DNA of 64,000 nucleotides from Flavihumibacter solisilvae (GCF_000814475.1 NZ_JSVC01000005.1:62001-126000); one strand, 5' to 3'; positions 44,281-52,920 are shown, counted from the stretch's first letter. The notes: generated by a model not told the origin, from the sequence alone. Made by a program: numbers and translations.

Positions 44281-44892
44281 TCAAAGGATCTTGTCCCGCT
44301 TCATTCGGGCTAACACCAAACCTGCAAGCATTTCTGTTCCCATATCAAGGCCGTTGCTCATATTTACCTGCACCATGCTGGCCCATTGCTTCTGGTATTG
44401 CTCCCTGGTATAGAATGCAGCTGATACACTGCCGACAGTCTGCGATCTTGTATCATAATTGAAATCGTAGGCAGGGCTGGTATAAATATCGAAGAGGCTC
44501 ATGGATGCAAGTGGTGTCGTTGAAGCCACACTGACCTGGTCACTCATTGATGTCTGCGCTCCAAGATATGTCAGTACGATTATTCCATCGAACTGGATCG
44601 GGTCAATTTTTGTCTTTAACGCTTCTCGGCTGGTAATCTCAGTCATCGAAAAATAAGGATGTGTCGGAGTGGAATGATATCCGCTGCGGTTCAGCAGATC
44701 CACCATTTCTTTTTCTACTTTTTTCCGCGCAACAGTATCCTTCATCGTGCCCAGCACCAGGATGTTGCTGTACTTCTTTTTCTGGTATCCTTCAGCAATG
44801 AAACTTTCGGTTCCGGAAGCGGGCTTGGAGCTGCCGCACCCGGTTAAGATCATACTGGCGAGAAGTGCCATCGCAACTGCTGGAAATTTCAT
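44281..44892 (-). CDS. Lipoprotein of unknown function
   Basis: The 203-residue protein has a lipoprotein signal with lipobox LTGC at about residue 19. The mature region starts GSSKPASGTES and contains NILVLGTMKDTVARKKVEKE, a pattern of small outer-membrane lipoproteins; I cannot name the family with confidence. It diverges from the small membrane gene across an unusual inverted repeat. Confidence 0.72.
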   Translation of the reverse strand: MKFPAVAMALLASMILTGCGSSKPASGTESFIAEGYQKKKYSNILVLGTMKDTVARKKVEKEMVDLLNRSGYHSTPTHPYFSMTEITSREALKTKIDPIQFDGIIVLTYLGAQTSMSDQVSVASTTPLASMSLFDIYTSPAYDFNYDTRSQTVGSVSAAFYTREQYQKQWASMVQVNMSNGLDMGTEMLAGLVLARMKRDKIL

Positions 44893-44894
44893 GG

Positions 44895-44949
44895 CGGTTT
44901 TTTATTAAAGTTAACTATTAGCCGACTAGTTTTGTTAATAAATAAACCG
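44895..44949. promoter_or_regulatory. Large imperfect inverted repeat in a divergent promoter region
   Basis: CGGTTTTTTATTAA (44895-44908) and TTAATAAATAAACCG (44935-44949) pair over 14 positions with one extra T. Inside, AACTA (44913-44917) and TAGTT (44927-44931) repeat the symmetry. The whole divergent gap is therefore near-symmetrical. Confidence 0.55.
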
Positions 44950-44954
44950 TTATA

Positions 44955-45125
44955 ATGGGCGTATTAAGGCAGTTAGCAGAATACCTCTACATCAAAAAGA
45001 GAGATCCGAAAGCGCCACGGAGTAAATGGATAGGGTATATGCATGGCATTAACCGCATCTCATTGTTTATGTTCGTGGCAGCGTTGATTTTTATGCTCGT
45101 CCGTTTTGTCTTTTTCCGGAAGTAA
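44955..45125 (+). CDS. Small single-span membrane protein
   Basis: A 56-residue frame starts with ATG at 44955 and ends TAA at 45125. It has a basic N-terminal half (LYIKKRDPKAPRSKW) and one membrane helix (RISLFMFVAALIFMLVRF). This composition matches a small conserved family in Bacteroidota, possibly DUF6728, though I am not sure of that name. Its last 35 bases overlap the convergent lpxB gene, so its C-terminus is encoded antisense to the LpxB end. Confidence 0.6.
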   Translation: MGVLRQLAEYLYIKKRDPKAPRSKWIGYMHGINRISLFMFVAALIFMLVRFVFFRK

Positions 45126-46239
45126 GATCTCTTGTTCCTTCCAGCATGAAGTTCCAGATACTTTCAGCTGCCTGCGCTGATGCATTGCCGCCCTGTTGAA
45201 GGATTTCTCTTAAATCATGGTATTCTTTTTCCAGCTGACGGCGCGCTGATTCGTTATGAAGGAGTCGATCCAGTTCGGCACTGAGATTCTCCACATTCAT
45301 TTCATCCTGGATGAGTTCCTTAACGATCAGCCTATCCACGATCAGGTTCACCAGTGAAATATATTTTACTTTGATGAGTCGTTTGGCTATCATGTATGAT
45401 ATCCTGTTGCCTTTATAGCACACAACTTCCGGAACGCCGAACAGCGCAGTTTCCAGGGTAGCAGTGCCCGATGTAACCATGGCTGCCGCAGCCTGCATCA
45501 ACAGGGGATAGGTCGCGTTTCGGACAGCCGAAACATTTGGGAACGGACCTAATAATGGTTCGTAAAAGCTGTCAGGTTGGCCAGGGGCCATTGCCACGAC
45601 AAACCTGTAATCGGGAAACGAACGGCTTACTTCGAGCATTACCGGAAGCTTCTGAAGGATTTCCTGTTTACGGCTTCCTGGCAGCAGCGCGATCAGTTTC
45701 GGATCGGGTTTCAGATCAGGATGTGCAGCCTTAAACTGGTTAATGACTTCCACCAAAGGATGACCCACATATTCTACCGGGTAATTCCATTTGTCATAAA
45801 AACCTTTTTCAAAGGGGAGGATTACGAGCATTTTATCCACGTTCTCCCTTATACCTTTGACCCTGTTTTCCTTCCAGGCCCACACCTGGGGAGAAATGTA
45901 ATAGATGGTCCTGTACCCTTTTTCCTTCGCCCATTTCGCAATGCGTAGGTTGAAACCTGGATAGTCAATGAATATTATCGCATCCGGCCGGAATTCAGTT
46001 ATATCCTGTTTACAAAAGTCAAGGTTTCGGAATATGGTCCGAAGGTTTGCAATCACTTCCACAAAACCCATGAAAGCCAGTTCGGAGTAATGTTTAACCA
46101 GGGTTGCACCGGCGGCCTGCATCAGGTCCCCGCCCCAGCAACGGATGTCTGCATCAGTATCCCTTTTTTTCAATTCCCTGATCAGGTTACCGCCATGCAG
46201 GTCGCCGCTGGCCTCGCCCGCGATGATGTAATATCTCAT
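45091..46239 (-). CDS. lpxB: Lipid-A-disaccharide synthase
   Basis: LpxB joins UDP-2,3-diacylglucosamine and lipid X in lipid A synthesis. The 382-residue GT19 enzyme has YYIIAGEASGDLHGGNLI, IDYPGFNLRIAKWA, VWAWKENRVK, LLPGSRKQEI and GTATLETALFGVPEV. Its 3' end overlaps the small membrane gene. The -7 element at 46245-46252 lies inside the previous gene, so lpxB may have its own promoter besides that of surE. Confidence 0.95.
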   Translation of the reverse strand: MRYYIIAGEASGDLHGGNLIRELKKRDTDADIRCWGGDLMQAAGATLVKHYSELAFMGFVEVIANLRTIFRNLDFCKQDITEFRPDAIIFIDYPGFNLRIAKWAKEKGYRTIYYISPQVWAWKENRVKGIRENVDKMLVILPFEKGFYDKWNYPVEYVGHPLVEVINQFKAAHPDLKPDPKLIALLPGSRKQEILQKLPVMLEVSRSFPDYRFVVAMAPGQPDSFYEPLLGPFPNVSAVRNATYPLLMQAAAAMVTSGTATLETALFGVPEVVCYKGNRISYMIAKRLIKVKYISLVNLIVDRLIVKELIQDEMNVENLSAELDRLLHNESARRQLEKEYHDLREILQQGGNASAQAAESIWNFMLEGTRDLTSGKRQNGRA

Positions 46240-46244
46240 AGCCC

Positions 46245-46252
46245 CAAAATTA
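46245..46252 (-). promoter_or_regulatory. -7 promoter element of lpxB
   Basis: The minus strand reads TAATTTTG, an exact match, five bases before the lpxB ATG. It overlaps the stop region of the preceding gene. Confidence 0.5.
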
Positions 46253-46549
46253 GGCGATCAGTTTTATAAGGAGGACAGCGATCCCATAAACGAGTGTAGC
46301 AATAAATACGCCTTTCGCCGTCTGGTCCCTCCTGCTGTTGATATAGATGGTGAAAAGGATAGCATTTGCAACCAGCGATATACTGCTGACTCCAGTCAGC
46401 AGGCTTTTATAAAGGCGGAGGTATTGAAGAAAGTCCGTAAACGCAACATGCCGCGGTAAAAACGCAACAAGGTAATATATGATCAGTCCGGCTACAGGTG
46501 CCAGTAAGCCCAGTACGATTCCCAGGCGGAGATTGTCTTTCTTGAACAT
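46250..46549 (-). CDS. Small three-helix membrane protein
   Basis: The 99-residue protein has three hydrophobic segments (LGIVLGLLAPVAGLIIYYLV; ISLVANAILFTIYI; GVFIATLVYGIAVLLIKLI). It overlaps the surE stop by one base and is followed by lpxB after ten bases. This is conserved synteny in the phylum, but no function is known. Confidence 0.8.
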   Translation of the reverse strand: MFKKDNLRLGIVLGLLAPVAGLIIYYLVAFLPRHVAFTDFLQYLRLYKSLLTGVSSISLVANAILFTIYINSRRDQTAKGVFIATLVYGIAVLLIKLIA

Positions 46550-47328
46550 TAATGTTTCCAGCTTTTTTCCAGTTTGGACTTAAGAACGTAATTGGTAAGA
46601 TCAAATTGTACAGGAACCACACTTACATAATTATTCTGAAGTGCCCACACATCGGTATCCCTGCCCTTATCAAAATTCATGAACTCGCCGGTGAGCCAGT
46701 AATACCTGCGGCCGTGAGGGTCCTGGCGTTCCAGGAAATCCTCCTGGTACTTGGCATAGGCCTGCCGGCAGATCTTAATGCCTTTTATCTGGTCTTCCGG
46801 TACTGCCGGGAAGTTCACGTTCAATACGAGGTGCTTATCGAGCTTTTTAGCCAGCACAAGCTCAGTAATTTTTCGCGCATACACTGCAGCGGCAGAAAAA
46901 TCCGCTTCAATGCTGTAATCCAGCAGTGAAAATCCAATGGAGGGGATGCTTTCAATGGCTGCTTCAACTGCGGCGGACATAGTGCCTGAATAGATCACAT
47001 TGATGGAATGATTGGCACCGTGGTTTATTCCGCTGAGGCAGATGTCCGGCTTGCGGTGCAAAACCTTATCGACCGCCAGCTTCACACAGTCCACCGGAGT
47101 ACCGGTACATGAGTATGCTTCTATGCCCTCAAAATAGGTAACTGCATTCAGTCGCAACGGCGACCCGATCGTAATGGCATGTCCCATCCCCGACTGTGGT
47201 TTGTCCGGGGCAACCACAACGACCTTACCCAGATCCTTAACCGCTTCTACCAGGTTTTTAATTCCGGGTGCCGTAACACCGTCGTCGTTTGTAATGAGAA
47301 TGATTGGCTTTTCCTTGCGCTTTGGCAT
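46549..47328 (-). CDS. surE: 5'/3'-nucleotidase SurE
   Basis: SurE is a stationary-phase survival nucleotidase. The 259-residue protein has the metal-binding ILITNDDGVTAPGI at the N-terminus and the conserved SGINHGANHSINVIYSGTMS (20 residues), typical of SurE. It heads the surE-membrane protein-lpxB run. A perfect -7 element lies 11 bases upstream of its ATG. Confidence 0.95.
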   Translation of the reverse strand: MPKRKEKPIILITNDDGVTAPGIKNLVEAVKDLGKVVVVAPDKPQSGMGHAITIGSPLRLNAVTYFEGIEAYSCTGTPVDCVKLAVDKVLHRKPDICLSGINHGANHSINVIYSGTMSAAVEAAIESIPSIGFSLLDYSIEADFSAAAVYARKITELVLAKKLDKHLVLNVNFPAVPEDQIKGIKICRQAYAKYQEDFLERQDPHGRRYYWLTGEFMNFDKGRDTDVWALQNNYVSVVPVQFDLTNYVLKSKLEKSWKH

Positions 47329-47339
47329 AATAAAAAAGT

Positions 47340-47347
47340 CAAAAGTA
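47340..47347 (-). promoter_or_regulatory. -7 promoter element of surE
   Basis: The minus strand reads TACTTTTG, an exact match to TAnnTTTG, 11 bases before the surE ATG. It sits in a run of AAAAGT-type heptamers (47333-47347). Confidence 0.6.
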
Positions 47348-47450
47348 GATATTAAAAAGGGAAAAACAGGTTCCGGGATGGAACGGTTACAAGTGTCCGC
47401 AGGCGGGTTGCTCCATCCTTCGCATTCGCAGCAGGAACTATTTTTCTAAA

Positions 47451-47478
47451 TTTTAATTTTTTACTTTTTACTTTGACA
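47451..47478 (+). repeat. Degenerate heptamer array upstream of the S24 regulator
   Basis: TTTTAAT, TTTTTAC, TTTTTAC and TTTGACA follow each other with a 7-base period. Two copies are identical to the array before tRNA-Ala. It lies just upstream of the -7-like element at 47489. Confidence 0.6.
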
Positions 47479-47488
47479 AATAATTTAG

Positions 47489-47496
47489 TATTTTCG
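47489..47496 (+). promoter_or_regulatory. -7 promoter element of the S24 regulator gene
   Basis: TATTTTCG (one mismatch from TAnnTTTG) directly abuts the palindrome at 47497 and lies 16 bases before the ATG. Confidence 0.5.
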
Positions 47497-47513
47497 TGCT
47501 AAATCACTTAGCA
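47497..47513. promoter_or_regulatory. Inverted repeat over the start of the S24 regulator gene
   Basis: TGCTAA and TTAGCA are perfect 6-bp arms around ATCAC. The last base of the right arm is the A of the ATG. Its position between -7 element and start codon is what an autorepressor site would have. Confidence 0.7.
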
Positions 47514-48262
47514 TGTCATTTGCCGGCAAAAACTTAAAATATCTGCGTAAGCTTCGGGGATGGACACAGGAAGATTTTGCAACGAAGCTCAGGATCAAAA
47601 GATCTTTACTTGGTGCTTATGAAGAAGAAAGGGCAGAGCCAAGACTGGAAGTGCTGGAAGTTGTGAGTGAAATGTTCAAGGTGAGCCTGGATGAGTTGTT
47701 TCTGAAAGACCTTGGTGATACAAAGGGTAGTTATATAGCCAAACGACGGGCCCAGAAACTGGCTTCGGAACCAACGGTAATTCAATTTGTACCTGTTAAA
47801 GCAGCCGCCGGTTACCTGGCAGGCTATGCAGATCCGGAGTTCATTGATGAATTGAACACGTTTACGCTGCCAATGCTTGCTCCGGGCCAGTACAGGGCAT
47901 TTGAGATTCTTGGTGATTCAATGTTGCCGACCCCAAGTGGTTCTATCATTGTTGGCGAGAAGATCGATAACCTTGAGTCGTTGAAAACGAGCAATACCTA
48001 CATAGTCGTTTCAAGGCAGCAGGGTATAGTTTATAAAAGGGTCATGAAAAATCCCCGCTCAAAAACTAAACTTACCCTCGTTAGTGATAACCCGGTTTTC
48101 CAGCCTTACCAGGTTGATGCCGGCGATATTATGGAAGTATGGCAGGCGCAGATGGTCATCACCCGTGCAAATCAACAGCAACGGTGGGACGTTGACCAAC
48201 TGGCCTCAGTTGTCTCTAACCTGCAGGAACAGGTTAGTTCCCTGAAGAAAAAAATGAATTGA
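47513..48262 (+). CDS. XRE-type HTH regulator with S24 peptidase-like domain
   Basis: The 249-residue protein has an N-terminal HTH (about 5-65: NLKYLRKLRGWTQEDFATKL) and a C-terminal S24/LexA-like domain. AAAGYLAG offers a possible Ala-Gly cleavage bond, EILGDSMLPT has the catalytic Ser and GIVYKRV the Lys. A coiled tail (SNLQEQVSSLKKKM) follows. In this family such domains allow self-cleavage when DNA damage activates RecA; whether this one cleaves is untested. The palindrome over its start codon suggests autorepression. Repair genes lie just downstream. Confidence 0.9.
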   Translation: MSFAGKNLKYLRKLRGWTQEDFATKLRIKRSLLGAYEEERAEPRLEVLEVVSEMFKVSLDELFLKDLGDTKGSYIAKRRAQKLASEPTVIQFVPVKAAAGYLAGYADPEFIDELNTFTLPMLAPGQYRAFEILGDSMLPTPSGSIIVGEKIDNLESLKTSNTYIVVSRQQGIVYKRVMKNPRSKTKLTLVSDNPVFQPYQVDAGDIMEVWQAQMVITRANQQQRWDVDQLASVVSNLQEQVSSLKKKMN

Positions 48263-48297
48263 TAAACGCTGTTGTTTTTTAGTATTATGGGTTAGTA

Positions 48298-48322
48298 AGC
48301 CCCGCTTCGGCGGGGTTTTTTT
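48298..48322 (+). terminator. Terminator of the S24 regulator gene
   Basis: CCCCGC and GCGGGG pair around a TTCG tetraloop, followed by TTTTTTT. It touches the stop codon of the convergent deacetylase gene. Confidence 0.93.
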
Positions 48323-49238
48323 AATTGTCACTGATCATTGCAGCTTCGCGAAAGGTATTGCAATGCGCTGTTATTATGTCCCTGATGTCAGGTGAATACC
48401 CCCCGCCCATGGCAACCGTGCACGGAATGTGGTTCTCGTGTAAGATTTGAAAAACGAACCGGTCGCGTTCGCGACACCCCTCTGTGGATACCTTCAGTTT
48501 ACCGAATTTATCTGTGGCGAGTATATCAACGCCCGACAGGTAGAACGCAAAATCCGGCTGGTAGCTTTTGATTACCGGGGGCAGGTTTTTTTTCAGCAGA
48601 TCGAGATAGGTAATAGTATCGGTGCCATCTTCAAGTGGAATATCCAGGTCTGAAATTTCTTTCCGGAAGGGATAATTGTGACGCCCGTGCATACTGAAAG
48701 TGAAGACCCGCTTTTCATGCTCAAAGAGTTTTGCAGTTCCATTACCCTGGTGCACATCGAGATCAATGATCAGTATGCGTGAAGCAAGCTGCTCCTGCAG
48801 CAGGTAATTCGCTGCAACAGCAAAATCGTTCAGGAGGCAGAAGCCCTCGCCCTTTCCGGCATATGCATGATGTGTACCTCCCGCAACATTTAGCGCAATT
48901 CCGTGACTCAGTGCATGCAACGAACAGTTGATGGTGCCCTGCGTGATAATGAGTTCACGAAGCGTGAGTTGCGGCGATTGGGGAAAGCCTATCTCTCTTT
49001 GTTCTTTAGCGCTTAGTGTCTGGTTATGTAACCTGCCGAGGTAATCATGGTCATGCGTGTAGAGTATTACCTTATCCGGGCATACTGCTGGCGCCACGAG
49101 ATTTTCTTCCCGGATTAATCCTTCATAGAGTAGTTGTCCCGGGATCAGTTCGTACTTGATCATCGGGAAGCGATGACCTTCCGGCAGTGGATAAGAATAA
49201 ATGGGATCATAAGCGATATACAGGCCGTTTCTACTCAT
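48321..49238 (-). CDS. Histone deacetylase-family (acetoin utilisation AcuC-type) protein
   Basis: The 305-residue arginase/deacetylase-fold protein has the catalytic His pair in AGGTHHAYAGKGEGFC, the zinc ligands in IIDLDVHQGNGTA (Asp, His) and a second Asp in SGVDILATDKFGKL. Bacterial members remove acyl groups from lysines or small polyamines. Its start is 14 bases after the pdeM stop, so it appears to be co-transcribed with the repair phosphoesterase. Its true substrate and any repair role are unknown. Confidence 0.9.
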   Translation of the reverse strand: MSRNGLYIAYDPIYSYPLPEGHRFPMIKYELIPGQLLYEGLIREENLVAPAVCPDKVILYTHDHDYLGRLHNQTLSAKEQREIGFPQSPQLTLRELIITQGTINCSLHALSHGIALNVAGGTHHAYAGKGEGFCLLNDFAVAANYLLQEQLASRILIIDLDVHQGNGTAKLFEHEKRVFTFSMHGRHNYPFRKEISDLDIPLEDGTDTITYLDLLKKNLPPVIKSYQPDFAFYLSGVDILATDKFGKLKVSTEGCRERDRFVFQILHENHIPCTVAMGGGYSPDIRDIITAHCNTFREAAMISDN

Positions 49239-49252
49239 CGGAACTCGTCGTC

Positions 49253-49912
49253 TTATTGAAGGGAAAGCACTTTTTTCTCGGCAATTACAAATACCCGTGA
49301 GCCTTCATCCGGTTCAAGTATTGCCAGGCCCGTAAATTCACTGAAGGCAGGCAGGATCGCGGCACTACGGCCGAAATAAAAACATGGCAGACGGAGTGAC
49401 TGCCTGCCCATTCCACTTAACCGGACCCCCGGGTGTATATGGCCGGAGAAAAAATAGGTCTCCGTCCCGTTTTCCATTTCGGGTAACCATTCATGCACGA
49501 AACTGAACGGACCCTGTGAGTAAATATTCTTAAAAACTTCTATGTTGTTTATTGTATACCAGTCTTCGGAAAAAATATCATGATTACCCATGACCAGCCT
49601 GATCCTGATGCCATCGTGGTCATTTCTCCAGCGGGCAAACAGGTCTGCTTCACGGTTTTCAGCCGAATGAAAGAAGTCGCCAACGATCAGGATCGTGTGC
49701 GGCCTGAAAAAGCTGACCAGGTCAAAAAGTCGCTGGAGGTCATTCCTGAACACATGTTGTGGTACTGCAATCCCTGCCTTGCGGAAATGCCCGGTCTTAC
49801 CAAAATGAAGATCACTGACGATCAGTGTACCGGCCGATTCCCAGTAAACAGCCTTGTGAGGGGAAAGCCACAATTGCTCACCGGATACAGAAAAAGAAAG
49901 AGGTGCCTGCAT
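49253..49912 (-). CDS. pdeM: Ligase-associated DNA damage response endonuclease PdeM
   Basis: The 219-residue calcineurin-like metallophosphoesterase has VSDLHFGKTGHFRKAG, VGDFFHS, MGNHD and FSGHIHPGVRL, all metal-ligand motifs. It belongs to the group that occurs with the ATP-dependent ligase, Lhr-type helicase and MBL exonuclease. Those three are encoded upstream on the same strand, separated only by one opposite-strand gene. A -7 element 7 bases upstream of its ATG gives pdeM and the deacetylase gene their own transcript. Confidence 0.92.
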   Translation of the reverse strand: MQAPLSFSVSGEQLWLSPHKAVYWESAGTLIVSDLHFGKTGHFRKAGIAVPQHVFRNDLQRLFDLVSFFRPHTILIVGDFFHSAENREADLFARWRNDHDGIRIRLVMGNHDIFSEDWYTINNIEVFKNIYSQGPFSFVHEWLPEMENGTETYFFSGHIHPGVRLSGMGRQSLRLPCFYFGRSAAILPAFSEFTGLAILEPDEGSRVFVIAEKKVLSLQ

Positions 49913-49919
49913 TATCCTG

Positions 49920-49927
49920 CAAATCTA
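49920..49927 (-). promoter_or_regulatory. -7 promoter element of pdeM
   Basis: The minus strand reads TAGATTTG, an exact match to TAnnTTTG, 7 bases before the pdeM ATG. Confidence 0.6.
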
Positions 49928-49970
49928 AAAAGGATTATTGTTAATTTGGCTTTTCAACAAAACCCCGCGT

Positions 49971-50459
49971 ATGAATACAGAAAACCCATTTGAACCGCAG
50001 GAGAAAAAACTTCCCTCCATGCTGAATGTGCTCACAATTCTCACATTTATCGGAAGTGCGATTGAACTGTTTTTTGGCTCATTGAACTTTATAAAAGGAA
50101 GGAAGAGTCTCGATGACCTCGAGGAACTTCAATCAAGTGGAAAACTGGATGATGCACCGGATTTCATGAAGAAAATGGCAGGACCGGAAGCACTTGAAAA
50201 TGCCCGCCTGGCTTACGAAAACAGGATTCCCCTTTTTATAATTGCACTCGTAGGTGTCGGTCTCTGTATTTACGGCGCCATCCAGATGCGGAAACTTCAG
50301 AAAAATGGTTACTACATGTGGCTCATCGGTGAATTGCTTCCCATCGTAGGCAGTATCATCTTTATCGGGATCGGTTTCGCTGGTGCCATGAGTTTCATGC
50401 TTGTATTCCCGGTATTGTTTATCATTTTGTATACCACCCAGCTGAAACACCTGAAATAA
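49971..50459 (+). CDS. Small membrane protein inside the repair cluster
   Basis: The 162-residue protein has a proline-containing charged start (NTENPFEPQEKKLPSMLN) and four hydrophobic segments, with an acidic loop (LDDLEELQSSGKLDDAPDF) between the first two. The start at 49971 is preferred over 49938, which would extend into the pdeM promoter. Its stop is directly next to the stop of the convergent helicase gene. I do not recognise the family. Confidence 0.78.
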   Translation: MNTENPFEPQEKKLPSMLNVLTILTFIGSAIELFFGSLNFIKGRKSLDDLEELQSSGKLDDAPDFMKKMAGPEALENARLAYENRIPLFIIALVGVGLCIYGAIQMRKLQKNGYYMWLIGELLPIVGSIIFIGIGFAGAMSFMLVFPVLFIILYTTQLKHLK

Positions 50460-52910
50460 TTATTTCGATAGCTGTAACTGCATTTTTTTGATCCTGTCCT
50501 CGAGCTTTTCCGAGGACAGGTTCTCTCTCATGCTATCGACTTTGATCGGGAAACAGAAAGGCGTCAGTCTTTCAGGGAACCTGATCACTATATTGCTCTG
50601 CTGTATGCGTTGCAGCATATCCCGCAGGCGGACTTCCTCCATCTGCTGATCGAATACCTGCTGGTAGGCCTGCCTGATCAAAAGATTGTCGGGATCATAT
50701 TCCCGAAACACATTGAACAACAACGAGGCACTCGACTGAAGATGCCTTGTCTTCTTCTGCTCCCCGGGATATCCCTGGAAAATAAGCCCGCCGATCGTGG
50801 CAATCTCCCTGAACTTTCTCCTGGCCATTTCTGTACTGTTGACACTTCGCTGGATATCCTGGAATAGATTTTCAGGTGAGAACAATTCATATACATTGCT
50901 GTCGTCGACCGGAATGGGTTGATCACTCAGTAATTCGAATCCGTAATCATTCATCGCAAATGAAAAGGTAATAGGCATGATCCGGCTGATCCTGTAAGCA
51001 AGGATCGCCGCCATTGCTTCGTGCACGAGCCGGCCTTCAAAGGGATAAACGAAAAGGTGGAAACCATCTTTTGTTTCAATCTGCTCAATGAGGAGTTCAT
51101 TTGCCTTTGGCACGTGACTTAACTCTGACTGCAGATCGAAGAGCGGCCGTAGCGCAATGATTTCGTCTTTGTTACTGCTGCCACTTCCGGCTTCGTCGAA
51201 CTGCTCCCTTAGCATTCTGCCCAGGTTCGCTGAAAGCGGCATCCGGCCTCCTTCCCAGCTGGGTACGATCGCCTTGGGCGAATTTGATTTTCGAACCAGG
51301 GCAGTCATCTCTTTTACCATTACCAGTTCCAGGTTTCTGCCGGCAAGGATGAAACTGTCGCCCGGTTCCAAACGCGCAATGAACCCTTCTTCAATCACTC
51401 CGATATATCCTCCGCTGATGAACCGGACTTTCATCATTACATCACTTACGATCGTGCCTATATGCATCCGGTGTCGCATGGCCATCCTCCGGCTGGTGAT
51501 CCGGTAAACACCATCTATCAACTCTACTTTTTTATAATCGTCATATTGTTGCAATGCCTTACCGCCGGTCGTAAGGAAACTCAACAATTGAATCCAGTCA
51601 TCCTGAGTGAGGTCACGGAAACAATAGGTTGTCCTTACTTCGTTAAAAAGAACTGCCTGGTCAAATCCTTCAGAAATGGCCAGCGTGCACATAAATTGCA
51701 ACAACACATCATAACAAAGTAACATCGGGTCACGTGATTCAATCACATTGCGATCCATCGCTTCTTTTAACGCAGCAGCTTCAACAAGCTCAAGAGAATG
51801 TGTGGGCAAAAAGTAAATGCGGCTGGTAGCACCTGGCTGGTGACCGCTTCTTCCTGCCCGCTGCAGGAAGCGCGCAACTCCCTTTGGTGAACCAACCTGG
51901 ATGACTGTTTCAACCGGCCGGAAATCAACACCAAGGTCAAGGCTTGATGTGCATACTACAACTTTAAGCAGACCGGTGTGCAGCGCTTCTTCCACCCAGA
52001 TCCGCAAATCCTGGTCGATACTGCCGTGATGCAACGCAATAGCGCCGGCAAGATCAGGGGCCTCGTTTAACAGCACCTGGTACCAGCGCTCACTCATTCC
52101 CCTTGTATTGATGAAGAGCAGGGTAGTGGTACTATTCTCAATTACGGGAAGTGTTTTCGCAGCGAGCTTTATTCCCAGGTGTCCCGCCCAGGGGTATTTT
52201 TCTATTTCATCGGGAAAGATGGACAAAACCTCCATCTTCTTATCAAGGTTTGCTGAAATAGTAACACCGCTTTTTTTCAAAGGAGACAACAATACTTCTT
52301 TCGCCTGTTCGAGGTTGCCAATTGTCGCAGAAATACCAAATACGCATATCGATGGATGTAAAGCTGCGAGTCTGGACACTGCCAGTTCTACCTGGACACC
52401 TCTTTTGCTGCCGATCAGTTCATGCCATTCGTCTACCGCAAGTATCTGAAGGTTACTGAGTGTTGACGGATATCCTTTTTGTGCTAACAATAAATGCAGG
52501 CTTTCAGGAGTAATGATCAGCACCTCCGGCATGTGGGTCTTCTGCCGTTGTCGTTCTGCCGGTGTCGTATCGCCATTGCGGATGCCAACCGACCAGTTCA
52601 TTCCCAGTTCACTGATCACTTCTTCCATAGCCCGTCCGATATCTTTTGCCAGCGCCCGAAGTGGTGAGATCCACAATAACCGTAACCCGTTTTTCTTACG
52701 CGTTTTGTAATTGTCAGGATTTTCATTGATGAAACGGATCAATGCGCCAAGGAAGACCGAAAATGTTTTTCCATAACCGGTCGGGGCATTCACAAGACCG
52801 CTCTCTCCTTTTGCAATGGCAGCCCACGTCGCTTCCTGGAATGTAAAGGGGGCGAATTTTTTTTCTTCCAGCCATGCCTGTATGATTCTATATCCTCTGG
52901 TGTCCTTCAT
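50460..52910 (-). CDS. Ligase-associated DNA damage response DEXH-box helicase (Lhr-type)
   Basis: The 816-residue superfamily 2 helicase has Walker A NAPTGYGKTFS, DEWH box (LAVDEWHELIG), motif III SATIGN and motif VI QRAGRSGHQPGAT. An Lhr-type winged-helix and C-terminal domain follow (about 430-810). In related clusters it is believed to act with the ligase and exonuclease on damaged DNA. It is preceded by the cytochrome gene, with an octamer repeat in the 62-base gap between them. Confidence 0.94.
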   Translation of the reverse strand: MKDTRGYRIIQAWLEEKKFAPFTFQEATWAAIAKGESGLVNAPTGYGKTFSVFLGALIRFINENPDNYKTRKKNGLRLLWISPLRALAKDIGRAMEEVISELGMNWSVGIRNGDTTPAERQRQKTHMPEVLIITPESLHLLLAQKGYPSTLSNLQILAVDEWHELIGSKRGVQVELAVSRLAALHPSICVFGISATIGNLEQAKEVLLSPLKKSGVTISANLDKKMEVLSIFPDEIEKYPWAGHLGIKLAAKTLPVIENSTTTLLFINTRGMSERWYQVLLNEAPDLAGAIALHHGSIDQDLRIWVEEALHTGLLKVVVCTSSLDLGVDFRPVETVIQVGSPKGVARFLQRAGRSGHQPGATSRIYFLPTHSLELVEAAALKEAMDRNVIESRDPMLLCYDVLLQFMCTLAISEGFDQAVLFNEVRTTYCFRDLTQDDWIQLLSFLTTGGKALQQYDDYKKVELIDGVYRITSRRMAMRHRMHIGTIVSDVMMKVRFISGGYIGVIEEGFIARLEPGDSFILAGRNLELVMVKEMTALVRKSNSPKAIVPSWEGGRMPLSANLGRMLREQFDEAGSGSSNKDEIIALRPLFDLQSELSHVPKANELLIEQIETKDGFHLFVYPFEGRLVHEAMAAILAYRISRIMPITFSFAMNDYGFELLSDQPIPVDDSNVYELFSPENLFQDIQRSVNSTEMARRKFREIATIGGLIFQGYPGEQKKTRHLQSSASLLFNVFREYDPDNLLIRQAYQQVFDQQMEEVRLRDMLQRIQQSNIVIRFPERLTPFCFPIKVDSMRENLSSEKLEDRIKKMQLQLSK

Positions 52911-52920
52911 CTTTAGCCCT

